From assembly GCA_013399695.1 (NCBI GenBank), contig VXAU01001335.1:310206-374205 (forward strand): DNA of 64,000 nucleotides. Reading direction: 5' to 3'. Below, piece after piece: positions 10,666-23,922 of the stretch. Each line of letters begins with the position of its first letter. The first letter of the stretch is position 1. The notes below the pieces were generated by a model, which did not search any database, had not been told where the DNA came from, and worked only from the letters and a program-made list of their open reading frames with translations. This stretch comes from Formicarius rufipectus (lineage: Eukaryota; Chordata; Aves; Passeriformes; Formicariidae). Both the position numbers and the translations under genes were made by a program.

Positions 10666-13600
10666 GCCTGTTTAAAAAATTGCTACTCCTGCTTATCAAA
10701 ACTGCCTTTTAAAGGTATTGATATTCTAATAAACTCCATTTGTATATGTACAGTTGTTAATACTGTGTCACTAACAAATGGAAAGGTAAAGCAAACCTGG
10801 GTATCCTGGGGAAAAACAGATAATTTTTAATTCTCTTAAATCTGAAAAAAAAAGTTCATTTTAATAACACCTTCCAGAAGACAACACGCTTAAAATTCTG
10901 TAAATGTTAAAATACTGAAAGCAGTGTCAGTGTCTTTTTTTTTTCAAAAAAAACCCACAAACCAATATCTTTCTTAAAGAGTTTACATCACTACACATCT
11001 AGTATCTGCTTAAAAGATATGCTCAATTCCCATGTAGATAAGGAGGAATTATATGACCACTACCAGGGGAGAATAGGTCCCAAATACTCACTTAGGTACC
11101 TGCTGAGTCACTTAAGTGTATTTGCACTATGATTCTAATTCACCCTGACAGTAAGGCAGCTGCTTTTCTCTCTTACTGCATGGCTGCTGCATCTTCAATG
11201 ACATTTATGAAAAACGTTGAGGGGAAGAACGTGTCCTTAGAGCACAAAATACATCCAAATTCTTCTATTCAATGGACCAAAACTCCCCAAAGGTGCTGTA
11301 AAACTGCAAGCTAAATCTATCAGCAGATCACATTTTACTAGGACAAATTCTATCATTATCTTTTGTAGACAGTTGCTGAGATTCAAAGTATTTATGTAAG
11401 GAAAACAAACCGGTGTTTTGGGCTTTGGAAATGTCAGGGCTCTTGATTCTTCTGTTTATTTAAAAGTGGAAGTGCGCTGAGGGACATCTTTTGAACTCTA
11501 TTCAAAGGTTAAAACTATTTTTCGTACAGTTTTGAAATCCAAAATACTGCTGATAAATGTTTTGCTTTTGCTGTGTAATCTCCAATTTGCACTTAAATAC
11601 CAAATTGTGTCCAGAGCTGGCTGTTCTGCACACTGCAGAGGCCCAAGCTTTACCTCTTCCAGCCATGAGTTGCAGCCATTTCAAGGGAGGAGGACCACTC
11701 CCTGACATGTGGCAGGGCTGTGCGACAGTTCAGACCCAGTGGTGCAGGAAGGATATAGCATCTCGCTGCTCTAGAAGGTTACGTTAGCAAAATCTAATTG
11801 CCTGCACTGAACTTTGCTCAGGACTTCCAGCTGATACTTCTCTCTCATGGCAAAGAAAACATGCAGGGAGAGGCAACAGAAGGGAAACAGAGGAAGTTAT
11901 CTCTTGGAGATCTAGGCTGCGTCACCAGTTTGTGGGTTGCATGTGTTCAGGGACCAGTGCTTTCTTTGCTTGGGAGGAACATTCTTCAAGTGTATGTAGT
12001 TGTTTACTGATGGAGGAGTTGACTTCACTCTTTAGAGGTCAAGCTGGTGTAAGAGTTTCACAGGTTAACAATACTGTAGTTTACTGCAGAGTAGAAAACA
12101 AATGCTCCTCATTAGCCTTCCCAACTCTTTTCTCAGAACCGATGACTAATCATAGACCCTGCCTTTGAAAACTGTATTGCCAATTATTGTAATTATTACA
12201 CAAAATATTTTGCATTTCCAAGAAGCATGAGACTATGTGAAAAGCACAGCCTTCAAAACAATGTTTTCATCCTTCATGATTGCCAGGGATTGCTTGATCC
12301 CTGTGAACTTAGAAACCTGTAGATAAAAGAAAAATCAATGTGCTTTTAAATCAATATTTTACATTAGTTTTGTGATTGGTGTTCTGATTGGATTTTTGAA
12401 TGTTTGAGGTTGACGATTCTGAATTAGGTCAGACAGTGTAAGTACTTTTCTGCTATTATATGCTGGCATGAATTTTACCTTCATGCAACACTTCATGTTT
12501 GAATGGGTAATGCAGACTTACTGACCAGTACACAAGGTTTTAGGCTACAGTCTAGAGAGATGTACGATCTGTGCAGATCAATCATCTACAATCTACACAA
12601 GTCACAGCCAAATCTGATTTTTTTTTTTTCAGGTTCAGAAAATACAAAAGTGTAGTCTGTATTTTACCTTTTAAACCCGAATTAAAATATAAAAAGGACC
12701 ATAACAATAGTGTGATCACTAGGTGATTTTCCCTGCTTCTGCATGATCTGCAATAACAGGAGACAAAAAGACCACTGGGCACACAATAACAAACCAAGAC
12801 TCCACCTGCTTCTAATGAAAAATTTAATCTCAAGATGTTTTGTATGGTCAGTTTTTAATATTCCTTCTTAATGTTACGGAGTTTATGATCTTTACACTTA
12901 ACGAGTGAAGTCATCACTGTTTTCTAATGGGAAATAGGTTTAAAAAGATGTAAATAAATGTGACTTTAAAATCAGCATTTGGATATACAAGAAGATGGAC
13001 CACAGTTTCCAGTAGAACTGGTAGATAATTATTGTAAAGTATGGTGTACTCTGGTATTTTGCTGTCTCTCAGCAAATAACCTCAGTCACCACTGTGGAAT
13101 TAATTGAAGAGTACATCAGTACAATCAATTGCTGCTCAAACTAATTAAAATTAGAATTAGCTGAGAGAAAAATAGTGTGAAGAACTAATATGGTTGAAAG
13201 AGAAATTTTCCTATGACTCTGTCAGTTATAATTGAAACTGCTGAACGATTATACTTAATAGAAAAACTGAACACCAGACAGCAATATCAAAATCACTTGT
13301 CAAATACAAATATTGCATAAAAGAATCTGGAAACACTAAAATCTTAAATCAAAGATAGAGAAAATTTAAACTACACAGTATTATAAATATGAGTTGTTAA
13401 GTGAAATAAAGTAAAATTTATTTTAAATATTGATTGTATTACAATTAGTTATTTTAAGGAACAAACTTTTTAGTAGTGACAAAGAATCTAGGGAAAAACA
13501 TTAGATTTGAAAACACATTTAGGGGTTTCTTAGGCTGAGTGGGGCTTTTAGCTTTAAAGCAATCCGTTTTTAAGCAATTATTGCAGAGACAAAAACATGG

Positions 13601-15585
13601 CAATAGCAATGGCTGAACATACGTAACCTCAGATGTGCTTCACTACCATTCTTTTAGTTGATCTCTATTACATGCAAGTATTGTCTAGAGATAGGAAAAA
13701 TAATTCAGAAATCAGTGTTCCCAGTCTTTGTTTTCTATCTTGTCACTGTCACCCGTATGGCTTTAGCTTAGTCAGTAAAGCTTTGGTATTCCTATTTTTT
13801 ATACATTTATAGTAATAGTTCACTGGGATGATGGAGGGATAATCTGTAGATGTAAAACACAGAGGGCATCATATACAGGTGGTATATTTTGGTGTTAGGA
13901 CTCATAGTAGCAAACTCAATTCTGATTTAGCTGAGAAATCCAGGATTCAAGTGAAACATATCAGATGCTGCTTTTTCTTCAACAGATGTTGGAGGGACCA
14001 GTTGTGTTATAGTTTTGACACTCATTAGCCAAACACCTTTGTCGTACTAACCTAAGTCACTGCATGTTTATCTGTAGTCTGCGAGCATACATGGGCATAT
14101 GAAGCAGAGTACTCTGGATGAGCATCTGAGTCAGTGCCATCTACCAAATATAGGAGGAATTTCTACTCTCAGCAAGAAATAGTCTATTCCAGACAAACAG
14201 CCTGCACAGTTCCCCAAATTCCCAATTTAAAATATTGTCGCTTTTTCAATGCCAAACCTCTCTTGAGTGGAGATTTCTTGCCGTAGCTGTGTACACAGGC
14301 CAGACAGGAGGCACAGTGAGCAGGAAGCCACGTGCTGCTCATCTGACATAGGAAAATGCAGTGGTACAATGCAAAGAGTCATTCAACCCAGTACTAACAA
14401 TCAAGTCTGTTCTAGGTTTGAAATGACTTTGACTTTCTGCAGAGCTCAACGTTACAGTCTCCTGCTGCTCTCCTGGGATTTAAAATTTGGTGGGTCAGGT
14501 CCCTAGGTGACAGGGCAAACTGTGTAGGCAAATTTAATCACAGATAATTTACTTTGTGTTGATACCAGTAGGTTACGATGGTCCTTTTGCAGGTCAGTCA
14601 GGAAAAGACCTTTTCTTCTGTCCTCGCTCTGCAGAACAGTTTCATTTACAGTAGGAGTTTCCCAGCAGACCACAGGGAACCTTGCAGAGGGTCAAGGCTT
14701 GAGGTCCACTGCCTTTGCAGCCCCCATCAAAGCCCCCTGCCAGCAGAGCTATGGCTGACTTGCATCCCTTTGCCAGCTGCTTCAGAACTCCTGTGAAAAC
14801 GTAGGGAGGGAGAAAAGCTCCTCACTGTGGGAGGGTGAGTGGGAAAAATGATAATGGGAAGTGGTTGCATTCTCCCAATTCCTGTCCCAAACGTCCTAGT
14901 CACTGGGCTCTTTCCACCGCAATACGCCCGGGAGGGGAATTCCTGGGAAGTATCCAAGCCAGAGAGAATGAAATGTGCCTTTATACTGACATGTTGTTGT
15001 TCACGTTGGCCTAAAGAGGTTGCAAACCCTTCTTTGTGCTGGTCCCCACACTGTCCTTTGCCCATTCAACATATTCTATCACAAAGAGGTGTGTTTCAAT
15101 GGTATTTTCCCTTGACAGGTGCCTAACACTGTGCTGCCTTGTGCTTTGGTGTCAGTAACTTTGAAATTATTTACAGAAAAGCTCCTGGCTCTCACAGTTT
15201 TCATCTACTCTTACAGTTTCACTGTGAGTCATCCAATATGGTGTGTGCTTTGTTTTACTTACAGCCCAAACTGCCTGAATTGCATCTTTCTTAAGTCATC
15301 TCAGCTTCCTTTAGGCAAAAAAAAAAAATAAAAAGGCAAGCAAAGAAAAAGTTTCTTGCTCTCAGAGCTGTAGAGGCACACTTAAAAATGTTTACTTCTA
15401 AGCTCCTTTTACTAGGAGGTAAATAAAAGTAACTCTGATACTGCACTTTTATTAGTACTTATTTGGGGTCACAAGTTAGGCATACCAGTGATTGGTAGCT
15501 CTGGGTGTGTAGTATCTCTGAGACTTTCACACATCTCCATGTGGGCGCCAAAAAATCGCATTACCCACCCATAGGAAAGTAGAAA

Positions 15586-15614
15586 TGTTATAACACCTCA
15601 GAGGTGTTATAACA
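15586..15614. repeat. Perfect 14-bp inverted repeat with a 1-base centre
   Basis: TGTTATAACACCTC at 15586-15599 is followed by one A and then its exact reverse complement GAGGTGTTATAACA at 15601-15614. It could form a short cruciform or be a fossil transposon end or binding site. No flanking target duplication was seen. Confidence 0.9.
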
Positions 15615-18600
15615 CAGGCTTGATGAACATTCATAAAACAATTTGAGAACGGATAAGGGAAAGCATTGGAAGAATAGCCATCCCGTGTTTTTCCAAGTGC
15701 TTCTAAATAGCCTCGTTCTGTTTTCAACTGCACACAGAGTGTTTTTCTTAACTGTGAGTCTTTATAATGGGGATAGCATGGTCACTACAGCACTGCAGCA
15801 TCTAACAATTTATCTTTTCAGTCTTAGAGCTGACTTGATCTTTCAAAGGTAGTTGGGAAGAAGCAGCAGCCCACAGCAGAGACTGAAAGGACTGCAGAAG
15901 GAATCTGCTGAGATGTGTACAACCACCATCCCTTTCTAGTCCAGAACTTTACTTGCTGCCTCTAACCTGTGGGACAGAAATAAAGTCAATCTGACACTCT
16001 TCTAACACTGAGACTATTGAGAGCACTGATTGCTGTGAAAATCCTTAAACTACACTTTCAGAGAGAACACTTTTACTATGATTTGTTGAAGCCAGGAAGT
16101 CACCAAGTACACACAGCCCTCTCTGAGCAGGGATGCTGTTAATAAGCAGCATCAGTGTTGCTTTTAAGAATAACACATTCAGGTACAATGGCTAGGCTAA
16201 CAGAAAGTAAAGTTATTTTTTTCCCCAGTTTGGCTAAAAGTGGCATAATTATGTCCGTTACTTTATCAGAGTTGTTACCTTTGCAGTTGTAAATATGAAA
16301 GCCTTGCCAATTTTCCACTCAATGGAAAAGTCCTGTATGCTTTCATAGCAATACACCAGAGACAGCATATAATGGAAATGTTGTCATGAAGTGTCAGCTC
16401 AAAAAGAAAGGAAAATGGCTGAAGAATTAACTCTTAAAATACTTTTTTCTTTCCTCATTTTCCTTTTCTCCTTTCTCCTATTTCTTTCATCTTTCTCTTC
16501 TATTTTTATTTGTCTTTAATAATATACATGTAAAGGAAAAGATTTCTATCTTAAATGAACCTGTATATGTTTTTTGCTATATTGTAAGATTTAGACCTTT
16601 AGCAAATCTCCTTCACTTTTCAGTTGTAATTTCTCATGCAATTTCTGCTTATGTCTTCAATGAATGTAACATTCTGCATAAGCAGAATAAAGCAGCTTGA
16701 ATACTGTATATACCAATTACTTTTTCTCATCAGTTAGATGAATGCTGTACTAGTTTTATGTATCTCTGAGTCAAATTGTGATCTACTTATTGGCCCTTAT
16801 TTAGTAGTTGCTTGCCTTCTAAAGGGCAGGGTGGGCAGAGGGGTCTTGGTAATCTTGGTCTCTGCTGCCTATATACATCAGCTGAGCTAATGCCAAGAAC
16901 GAAGCAACGGATCCTATTCGAAGCTGTGTTTTGGTCTCAGTTCTTTGCCTTCAACAGAGCAGAAGTGCATGTGTTTGTCCTGTGTCACCTAAAAACTCCT
17001 TAAATCAGATTAATTATTTGCTGACCAATTGATTGTCTGAGACAAATACTAATATTACTCTAGACATTGTGGTTTGTCTAAGGCTAAATTAGATTAAAAT
17101 ATAAATGTTTATGCTCTAGGAGAAAACATTTATTCAAAACTGGGAGAGCATGTATCTAGTACAAACACAATCCCCAGCAGCCACTGTTTAGGGTGCATGT
17201 GGCTATTTGGACAGGTGCCTATGCTCATACTAATTAATCATTTTCTTATGAATTTATACTGATCTTCTTAATTTATCAGATCTTTGGTAATATTTTCACC
17301 CGCAGAGGTTATCACTATGAGCAAGCAGGACTCAAGCCCAGAGCTGGGCACAGTGCTCCCTGGAAAGAACACATGGAGCCTGTGGCTGCAGCCACCCGAG
17401 TGTTCAGCCAAGGACAAGGAGGAGAGCCAACAAGTGTCTCCCCTCCTTTCCCACTCATGCATCCTGCTTATGCCAGCTTTGGCTCTTACTGAACCCTCCC
17501 TTTGACTCACTCCTGTGGCATAAAGCTATGTATGTTTTGCTGTTGTTTGTTTTCTTTCAGACTGTTGAACTGAGGTGATTCAAGTACAACGCCAATGTAG
17601 GAGTGCTGGTGTCATCATGAGATACAGAGGGGAACTATATGATGACAAGTGTATGAGAAATACGTAGGACCTGCAGCTTTGGGGTCAGCAAATGGTTATT
17701 TGACTCCCCAAGACTTGTGATACCAAGTCCCTGGGACAAAGGGGTCACAATAAGAACATTCTCAACCAGCAGCTTCTGCAGGAAGCACCCTGGCACCAAG
17801 AGACATGGTGCATAAGCATCTCTTAGAGATCCCACCCCTGTTTCTCTGGACAGGCTAAAGGGATCCTGCACTTGCTTTGCTGACTAGAAGATCTCTGGAT
17901 TTTACCGACTCTTCTTTCCATGTGAGTACCTGATTTATTACACAATGGCACTATACACCCTCTTTCCAGCCCCATAAATTTTGCTTTTACCTTCAACAAC
18001 AAAGGTGGAGGGTATTCACAGTCAAAACTGTTCCATAAACACTGCTGTCTCCTGTGGTGGATCCATCCTGTGCTTGTGTACCAAGCCTACGTGGCAGGGC
18101 CTTAAGGCAAACAAGTGATGTATTTTTGGTTGCAATCACACCTAGACATGACAAGAGTATCAGGAAGAGTTCCAGGCACGTGCAGGTGCAGTTGGCAGTG
18201 TTCAGAGACTTGTGAAATCAAACAGGAAGCTATGGATTTGCAATGTTGACTACAGGCATCTTAATAACACGGAAATCTTTTTTTAGTCACTTAAACCTTT
18301 CATTGGGTCAGGCCCTGAGCAACTCATTAAGTTGCAGTCATACAATCAGGAAGCTGAAACAATGTCATGTGAAGCCAGTGCCCCCACATTGCCTCCCCTG
18401 AATAACTGCAGGAGTGCAGTGAACCATCCTTAGCCACCTAAAAACTATTCCTGCAAACTATTTCAAGGCTACTCAAAAGTAAAGTAGATGTCCATGATTT
18501 ATCAGTGATTGAAGAATCAGCATTACAATTCTCCTAATTTTATCAAACATCGATTTACCGTTAGACCAAGTGTCTGATTTCTTCAGATGAAATTGATAGA

Positions 18601-19680
18601 TGCATTTAGACAAGAAAAAAATCTACAAGTGGCTTATTTTACAGATTTATATATATAAGGAGCAAATCCCTTATGTAGTTTAGGTGGAAGTAGATTTGAT
18701 GTAGAAACAAAAGTCTCCGAGTCTTAGGAAATAGCATTTTGTTAAGAAAAACAACAAATAGCAAACAGCTGCAGAGAGGGAGATAGAGTCTATACTGGGA
18801 AATTATTGGAATATTCCAGCCAGCAAGAGAGAGGCTGGGTGTAGGATTAGTAAATTAATTCCTTTAACTCCTCTCCCACAAATAAATCAGTGGAAAGTGT
18901 ATGACCCTCATTCTGGTAGAGAGAAACTGCAGGCAGTAATCCTATCCCCTCCACCCTGTTCCTTTTGCTCCCAGTAACACACTTGGCCCTAGAAAGCATA
19001 AGCCTTGGCTCATCCTGCCCTGCAGCTGCTGCCAGCCCAGGCAGAACCAGGCACAGGAGCATCGCCTCCACTTTCGGCTCACAGACTGAATTGCACCTCC
19101 TAACTTTACATGCTTGCTGTTATTCCTACATGTCCTTCCCAGCCTTTGTTTTTTTGAGGAAATGGATGTACTCTGATCCAAATGATTTGGTGTGTTTTAA
19201 TAGCACTTGCATTCATTTACTGCTTGGCTAAATGAAGAGTATAATCAGTATGTCCAGTACAAGAAAGTGTTCAAGGGGGATGAGAGCAGACATAAAAGAA
19301 ATAGTATGCAAGAAGGAATTTACTCTGGCAAGTTTTTAAGTTATTTTTCTCCTATTACGAATGATGCAGTGATGCCATTTAGACTAATTGGATATGATTA
19401 CTGATTTCTTCATTTTCATTAAGTCTGAGGGAATAAAAGATACCTTCTATAAAATAAAACCATGAACTGCAGGTACATCTTGTACCTCTCAAGCGGGTTA
19501 AGACAGATGACATTTCTACACTCGTTACATGTATTGGACTCCTTCATCTCTTACTCATACACAGGAAAATTTTGCCTGAAGTTTAAATGCTCACTAGTTC
19601 AGATTTTAGGCTGATGAACCAAGTCTAAAATTTTAAATGCATCAATTAAAATAATCATGTACATATTGAGAATTTAGTTC

Positions 19681-19735
19681 AAATATAGTACTATATTTGT
19701 AGTACTATATATATTTGCAGTACTATAGAGGTGAG
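19681..19735. repeat. 18-bp perfect palindrome with repeated TAGTACTATAT motif
   Basis: AAATATAGTACTATATTT at 19681-19698 is its own reverse complement. The core AGTACTATA recurs twice more downstream, near 19702 and 19721. AT-rich palindromic clusters of this type arise by local slippage and inversion. No function can be assigned. Confidence 0.8.
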
Positions 19736-21369
19736 GATTCGAGCATGGGTCGTGTTGTCTGAATAACTTTGAATTACAGCCTTGTTCAAAGCAATAGTTT
19801 TTTCTTCACAATTTCCTGTAAAATATCGTCTATATCCATAGCAGCATGGGAGCAATAATAATACAATCACTAGTGCAGCACGAATTAATTTCTGAACAAC
19901 TGTCTCATATGAGAATCCTTTGGAGGGGAAAAAATAGATCAATAGACAAAATCCACTGCGTTTACACAAGGCCAGGATGCTTGGGCTGCCTGTGCAACTG
20001 GAGGGTTGTAACCCGAATCCTTTCTGCACGTGACTGGAGTGTGCTCAGGGCTGCTTTGCTGGTCTCTCATAAGTGTAATCTTTCCCAGAGAATGAGCAAG
20101 CAATAGGCTGCTGGACTCGTTGCAACCAGAGTGCAAACAGGTTTCTTCAGGCGCTAAGCCCAGCTGTTTGTGGGCGAGCAGGCTTCCTGGCACCAGGGCT
20201 GCAGGAGACAGGGTGCCAGGGTACGCAGCTTGGAGGTGGAGGCCAAGCCACTATGAGGTCTCAGGCATCTTTACTGTCCCTCTGAAAAAAACTTACATTT
20301 TATCAAAGCGATTGGATTCTGGTGAAGCATAGTTGTCCCTTTGTTTAGCAGAACAGCAGCACAGCCAGGCATTGCAGCTGAAATGGCATGGAGTCCTTGG
20401 GGAACAGCATTGCACCCCAGCTGAGCTGAAGGGGCAGTGAGTGGCTCATGCATATCCTCTGTATCAAGGGTGAGGCCAGGGTGACTGCAAGGACAGCCCT
20501 GGCTGACTTTGACTACAGTATGTCCCCTGGCTTGATCCAAATGGTGCCATTAATGCAGATCACAGAGTGGTCACCTTGCCTTGTCTACAGGTAAACTGTG
20601 CAGCACTTGTGAGGGATACGGTATTAAGTTCCTGTGAAATCTGCCTTTCCCCCTCACCAAGCCCTCTGCACTGGGGTCCCCTAGTCTTGCTCCCACCTCC
20701 AAATTCCCCTCTACAACAGACTGAAACACTTGGGGAAAACACTTCTCTGTATCTGCGAGTGTGTAGGAATGAGTGATGAGGGCTCCTGTGCATTCTTCTG
20801 CCCCAGCGCAACTCCCACTCACAGCCCAGTGCTTGCAACACAGATAGAGTTTGAAAACACACAGGTAAAAAGACCAAAATAAACAATCCTCTCTAGTACA
20901 GATGCAACCCTTCAGTTTAGTCTAAACCACTCAGCCAAACCACAATATTTTGAGAAAGAGAGTAAATGTAAGTATTCATGTCCTTATAGCCAGTAAAACA
21001 AAATAAAATGAATGAAGCAGACAGCTAGTTATAGAGGACAAACAGTCCTTTGGGGAAGACTTTCCCAAGCCAACCATTAAATTCAATAAGTTTTCCGTGC
21101 TCACTCATGGCTCCTAAAGAAAGAGTTGAGCTTGGGGAATGACAGAGAAACTAAGGAAATGAGATAAAAAAGCTACTGAAATTGAATTTCCTCACAGAGT
21201 AATTCTTCCATAAGCTGCATAAACTTTCTTACCTAAATAAATACTCTGGGGCACACTAGTTTTTACATTTCCAGTGTGACTCTCATGATAGGCTTTGCCT
21301 ATGTTGTGACTTCCTAGGAATCTCAGAAAATAGTTGGTACATTTACATATTATGTATCACTTTGAGCTA

Positions 21370-21391
21370 GACTGCAGTTGGGAACCACTGT
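21370..21391. mobile_element. Possible terminal inverted repeat of a MER5/Charlie-type hAT relic
   Basis: GACTGCAGTTGGGAACCACTG read on the other strand starts CAGTGGTTCCCAAC, close to the CAGTGGTTCTCAA-type terminus of Charlie-family hAT elements. The opposite terminus was not found upstream, so this rests on a short match. Confidence 0.3.
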
Positions 21392-23315
21392 ATCCTTTTA
21401 AATGTTTGAAAATACCAGACTCTTAAAACAAACAATCAAACAAATACAAACCTCCTCTCCTCCAACTCTGGCTGCAAATTATTTCAAATAAATAAAAAAA
21501 ATTTTTTTGGTCACTTGACTATAAACACCTCTGCCTCTTTCCTTGTTATTGCCTAATTGGTTCTGCCTGGACACACCACATGTAAGCAGTAAAGATAATA
21601 ATGAGGTAATGAGAGAAGTGTTTCAGACACTTAGGCTGTAAATTATCAATCTAAGTGTCAGCTATAGTGGCATTATCTAGTACTTTCAATATATGCAGTT
21701 CTATTTATTGTTGGAGTTTCCCATGAGGCAGGTATACTTTATATACAGCTACATTTAGGACAAAGGAATTACAGCGTGCAGCTGTTAGGAGACTTGCCTT
21801 TGATCAAAATGGAATTCATTATCAGAGGTGAAATTCAACACAAAGCTCCTGATTCTACTGCTCCCACCATCTCAACAAGAAAATATAAATACTTTTACAT
21901 TCATAAAATGAGAATTAAAATTCTTTTGCTTCAAGTGCTTTCGGTGTCTCAAAAGTATTGAAAAAAATAAACCCAGCCCTTAATTTCATACCTTACTTGT
22001 AATCAAAATGAATGAAAATATCTGTCTTTTAACTGCTAATGTTACATATATATGTTATACAGCAGCATACGGATTAATAGCATTAGCTCCTGACAGGTTG
22101 AGGTGGGTAAATTCTTGCCTTCTCGCTCTACCAGAGCTGGCCTTTGGAGAGTTGGTTTTCAATCTCACTTTTCTCTGTTAAATGAACAGCTTAAATCATA
22201 TGGCTTGTGTTGAAAGAAATTAATCTTTTTCTCTGTGCAACTTATAAAGATCTACTTTCCATCCTTGAAAGAAAAAAAAAAAAATAGAAGCCAAAAACCA
22301 AATAGCAGAACACAAGCTGTGGTATGTCCAGCATCAGAGAATCAGTTGTCCACTCAGAAGTGAAGATGTAGAATTTAGAAACAAATTTGTTCCTTTCGGT
22401 CAAAGACAAGACTATGAATCAGTACTTGTTTACATGTAGTCTGGGTTACTATGCTTTGTGTAGAGGAAGTGCTTTCACCCACACATTGCTCCGCCTGACC
22501 TGTTCTTGTTCAGATTTTGTGTAGAAATGTCCTTGACATCAACAATAAGCAGTACTAAACTTAGTTTTGTAGTATTTAAATTGTTTCATTTAGAGTGTCA
22601 ATTAAAAAAGACACTTTAAAGTTAACCTGCTGGGACAAAAGAGAATAAAATCCATCACCCCTATAGATTTGTTTGGTATTTTTTTCACTTAATAGAGCAG
22701 TCTTCAGTCCTACATTGGTGTAGTTAATTACCTTTAACAGAATTTTGCTATCCCTTCACTTTTATTGTTAAAAATAAAGTCTTCCGTCATAAATTAAGAC
22801 CACCATAAACTGATCACAGACCTCAGCTTCTGATTATTTCTACCACCAATAATGAAAAAATTCTCTGCCGTACTAGAAAAAATCTCACGGCCTTTTAAGT
22901 TGACTGCATGAATAATCTGTGATATCTCCTATTTTAAAATTTTGCTAACATTGCCTCCAACTTTTGAGAGCCTTGAGAATTTAACAGGGCAATTTCAATT
23001 TATTGCAGCCTAAACATGTCTGTAAGACCAGAAATAAGAAGAGTCCTTATCTAAACAGCAGGGAAGAGATGGCTCCAGGCCATCTACTTGATGCATATGC
23101 ACCTGTTGGTGCATACACAGGCTAAAGTCCCTTGCACACTACGTTTCTCCCTCTCCTTCCTTTGTGCATCATCTCTGATGGGTGACTGACTAGAGACAAT
23201 AGTCTCACTAAAGTGTTGTCATTGAAGATAAAGGAAATGCAGTAGAACTAAAGGGCAAAGTACATTTTAGATCCACTGACCTGAAGATTCAAACCAAATC
23301 AAACTGATTTATTTA

Positions 23316-23922
23316 CTGTATCCTGGGGGACATCAGGCAAAGCATCACCAGTCAGTCAAGGGAGGGGATTGTCCCACCCTGCTCTGCACTGGGGTGGAGT
23401 CACCTTGGATACTGTGTGCAGTTTTGGGCACTGTAATATAAGGAAGATATTAAGCTGTCAGAGAGTGTCCAATGGAGGGCAATGAAGATGGTGAAGAGCC
23501 TTGAGGGGAAGTCATATGAAGAGAGGCTGAGGGCACTTGGTCTGTTCAGGCTGGAGAAGAGTCGACTGAGGGGAGACCTCATTGCAGTTACAAGTTCCTC
23601 ATGAGGGGGAAAACAGAAGGGGCAGGCACTGATCTCTTCTCTGTGGTGGCCAGGGACAGGACCTGAGGGAATGGCCTGAAGTTGCATTAGGCATGATTTA
23701 GGTTGAGTATTAGAAAGAGGTCCTTCACCCAGAGTGTGGTTTGGCACTGGAACAGTCTCCCCAGGGCAGTGGTCACAGCACCAAGCCTGCGAGAGTTCAA
23801 GAAGTGTTTGGGTGATATTCTCAGGCACATGGTGTGACTCTTGGGGATGGTCCTGTGCAGGGCTAAGAGTTGGACTTGATGATCCTTGTGGGTCCCTTCC
23901 AACTCAGCATATTCTGTGATTT
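23316..23922 (+). mobile_element. CR1 LINE, 5'-truncated, + strand
   Basis: This is a clear CR1 3' part on +. It holds the end of ORF2 (the region translating as a decayed W.PW-type stretch at GTGTGCAGTTTTGGGCACTG and the GAGAGGCTGAGGGCACTTGG block) followed by the 3' UTR. It ends GGGTCCCTTCCAACTCAGC and then ATTCTGTGAT near 23922. It is about 0.6 kb of a full 4.5-kb element and coding-dead. Its terminus matches the elements at 1749 and 55030. Confidence 0.95.

Larger units (their letters stand above)
10666..23315. other. Long AT-rich non-coding stretch
   Basis: Many short open frames occur, but none has a recognisable domain or convincing splice context. Within it I saw only the palindromes at 15586-15614 and 19681-19698 and a possible hAT terminus at 21370-21391. 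Slightly GC-richer patches near 14580-14800, 17290-17510 and 20100-20550 contain small open frames that I could not connect to any protein. Confidence 0.5.
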
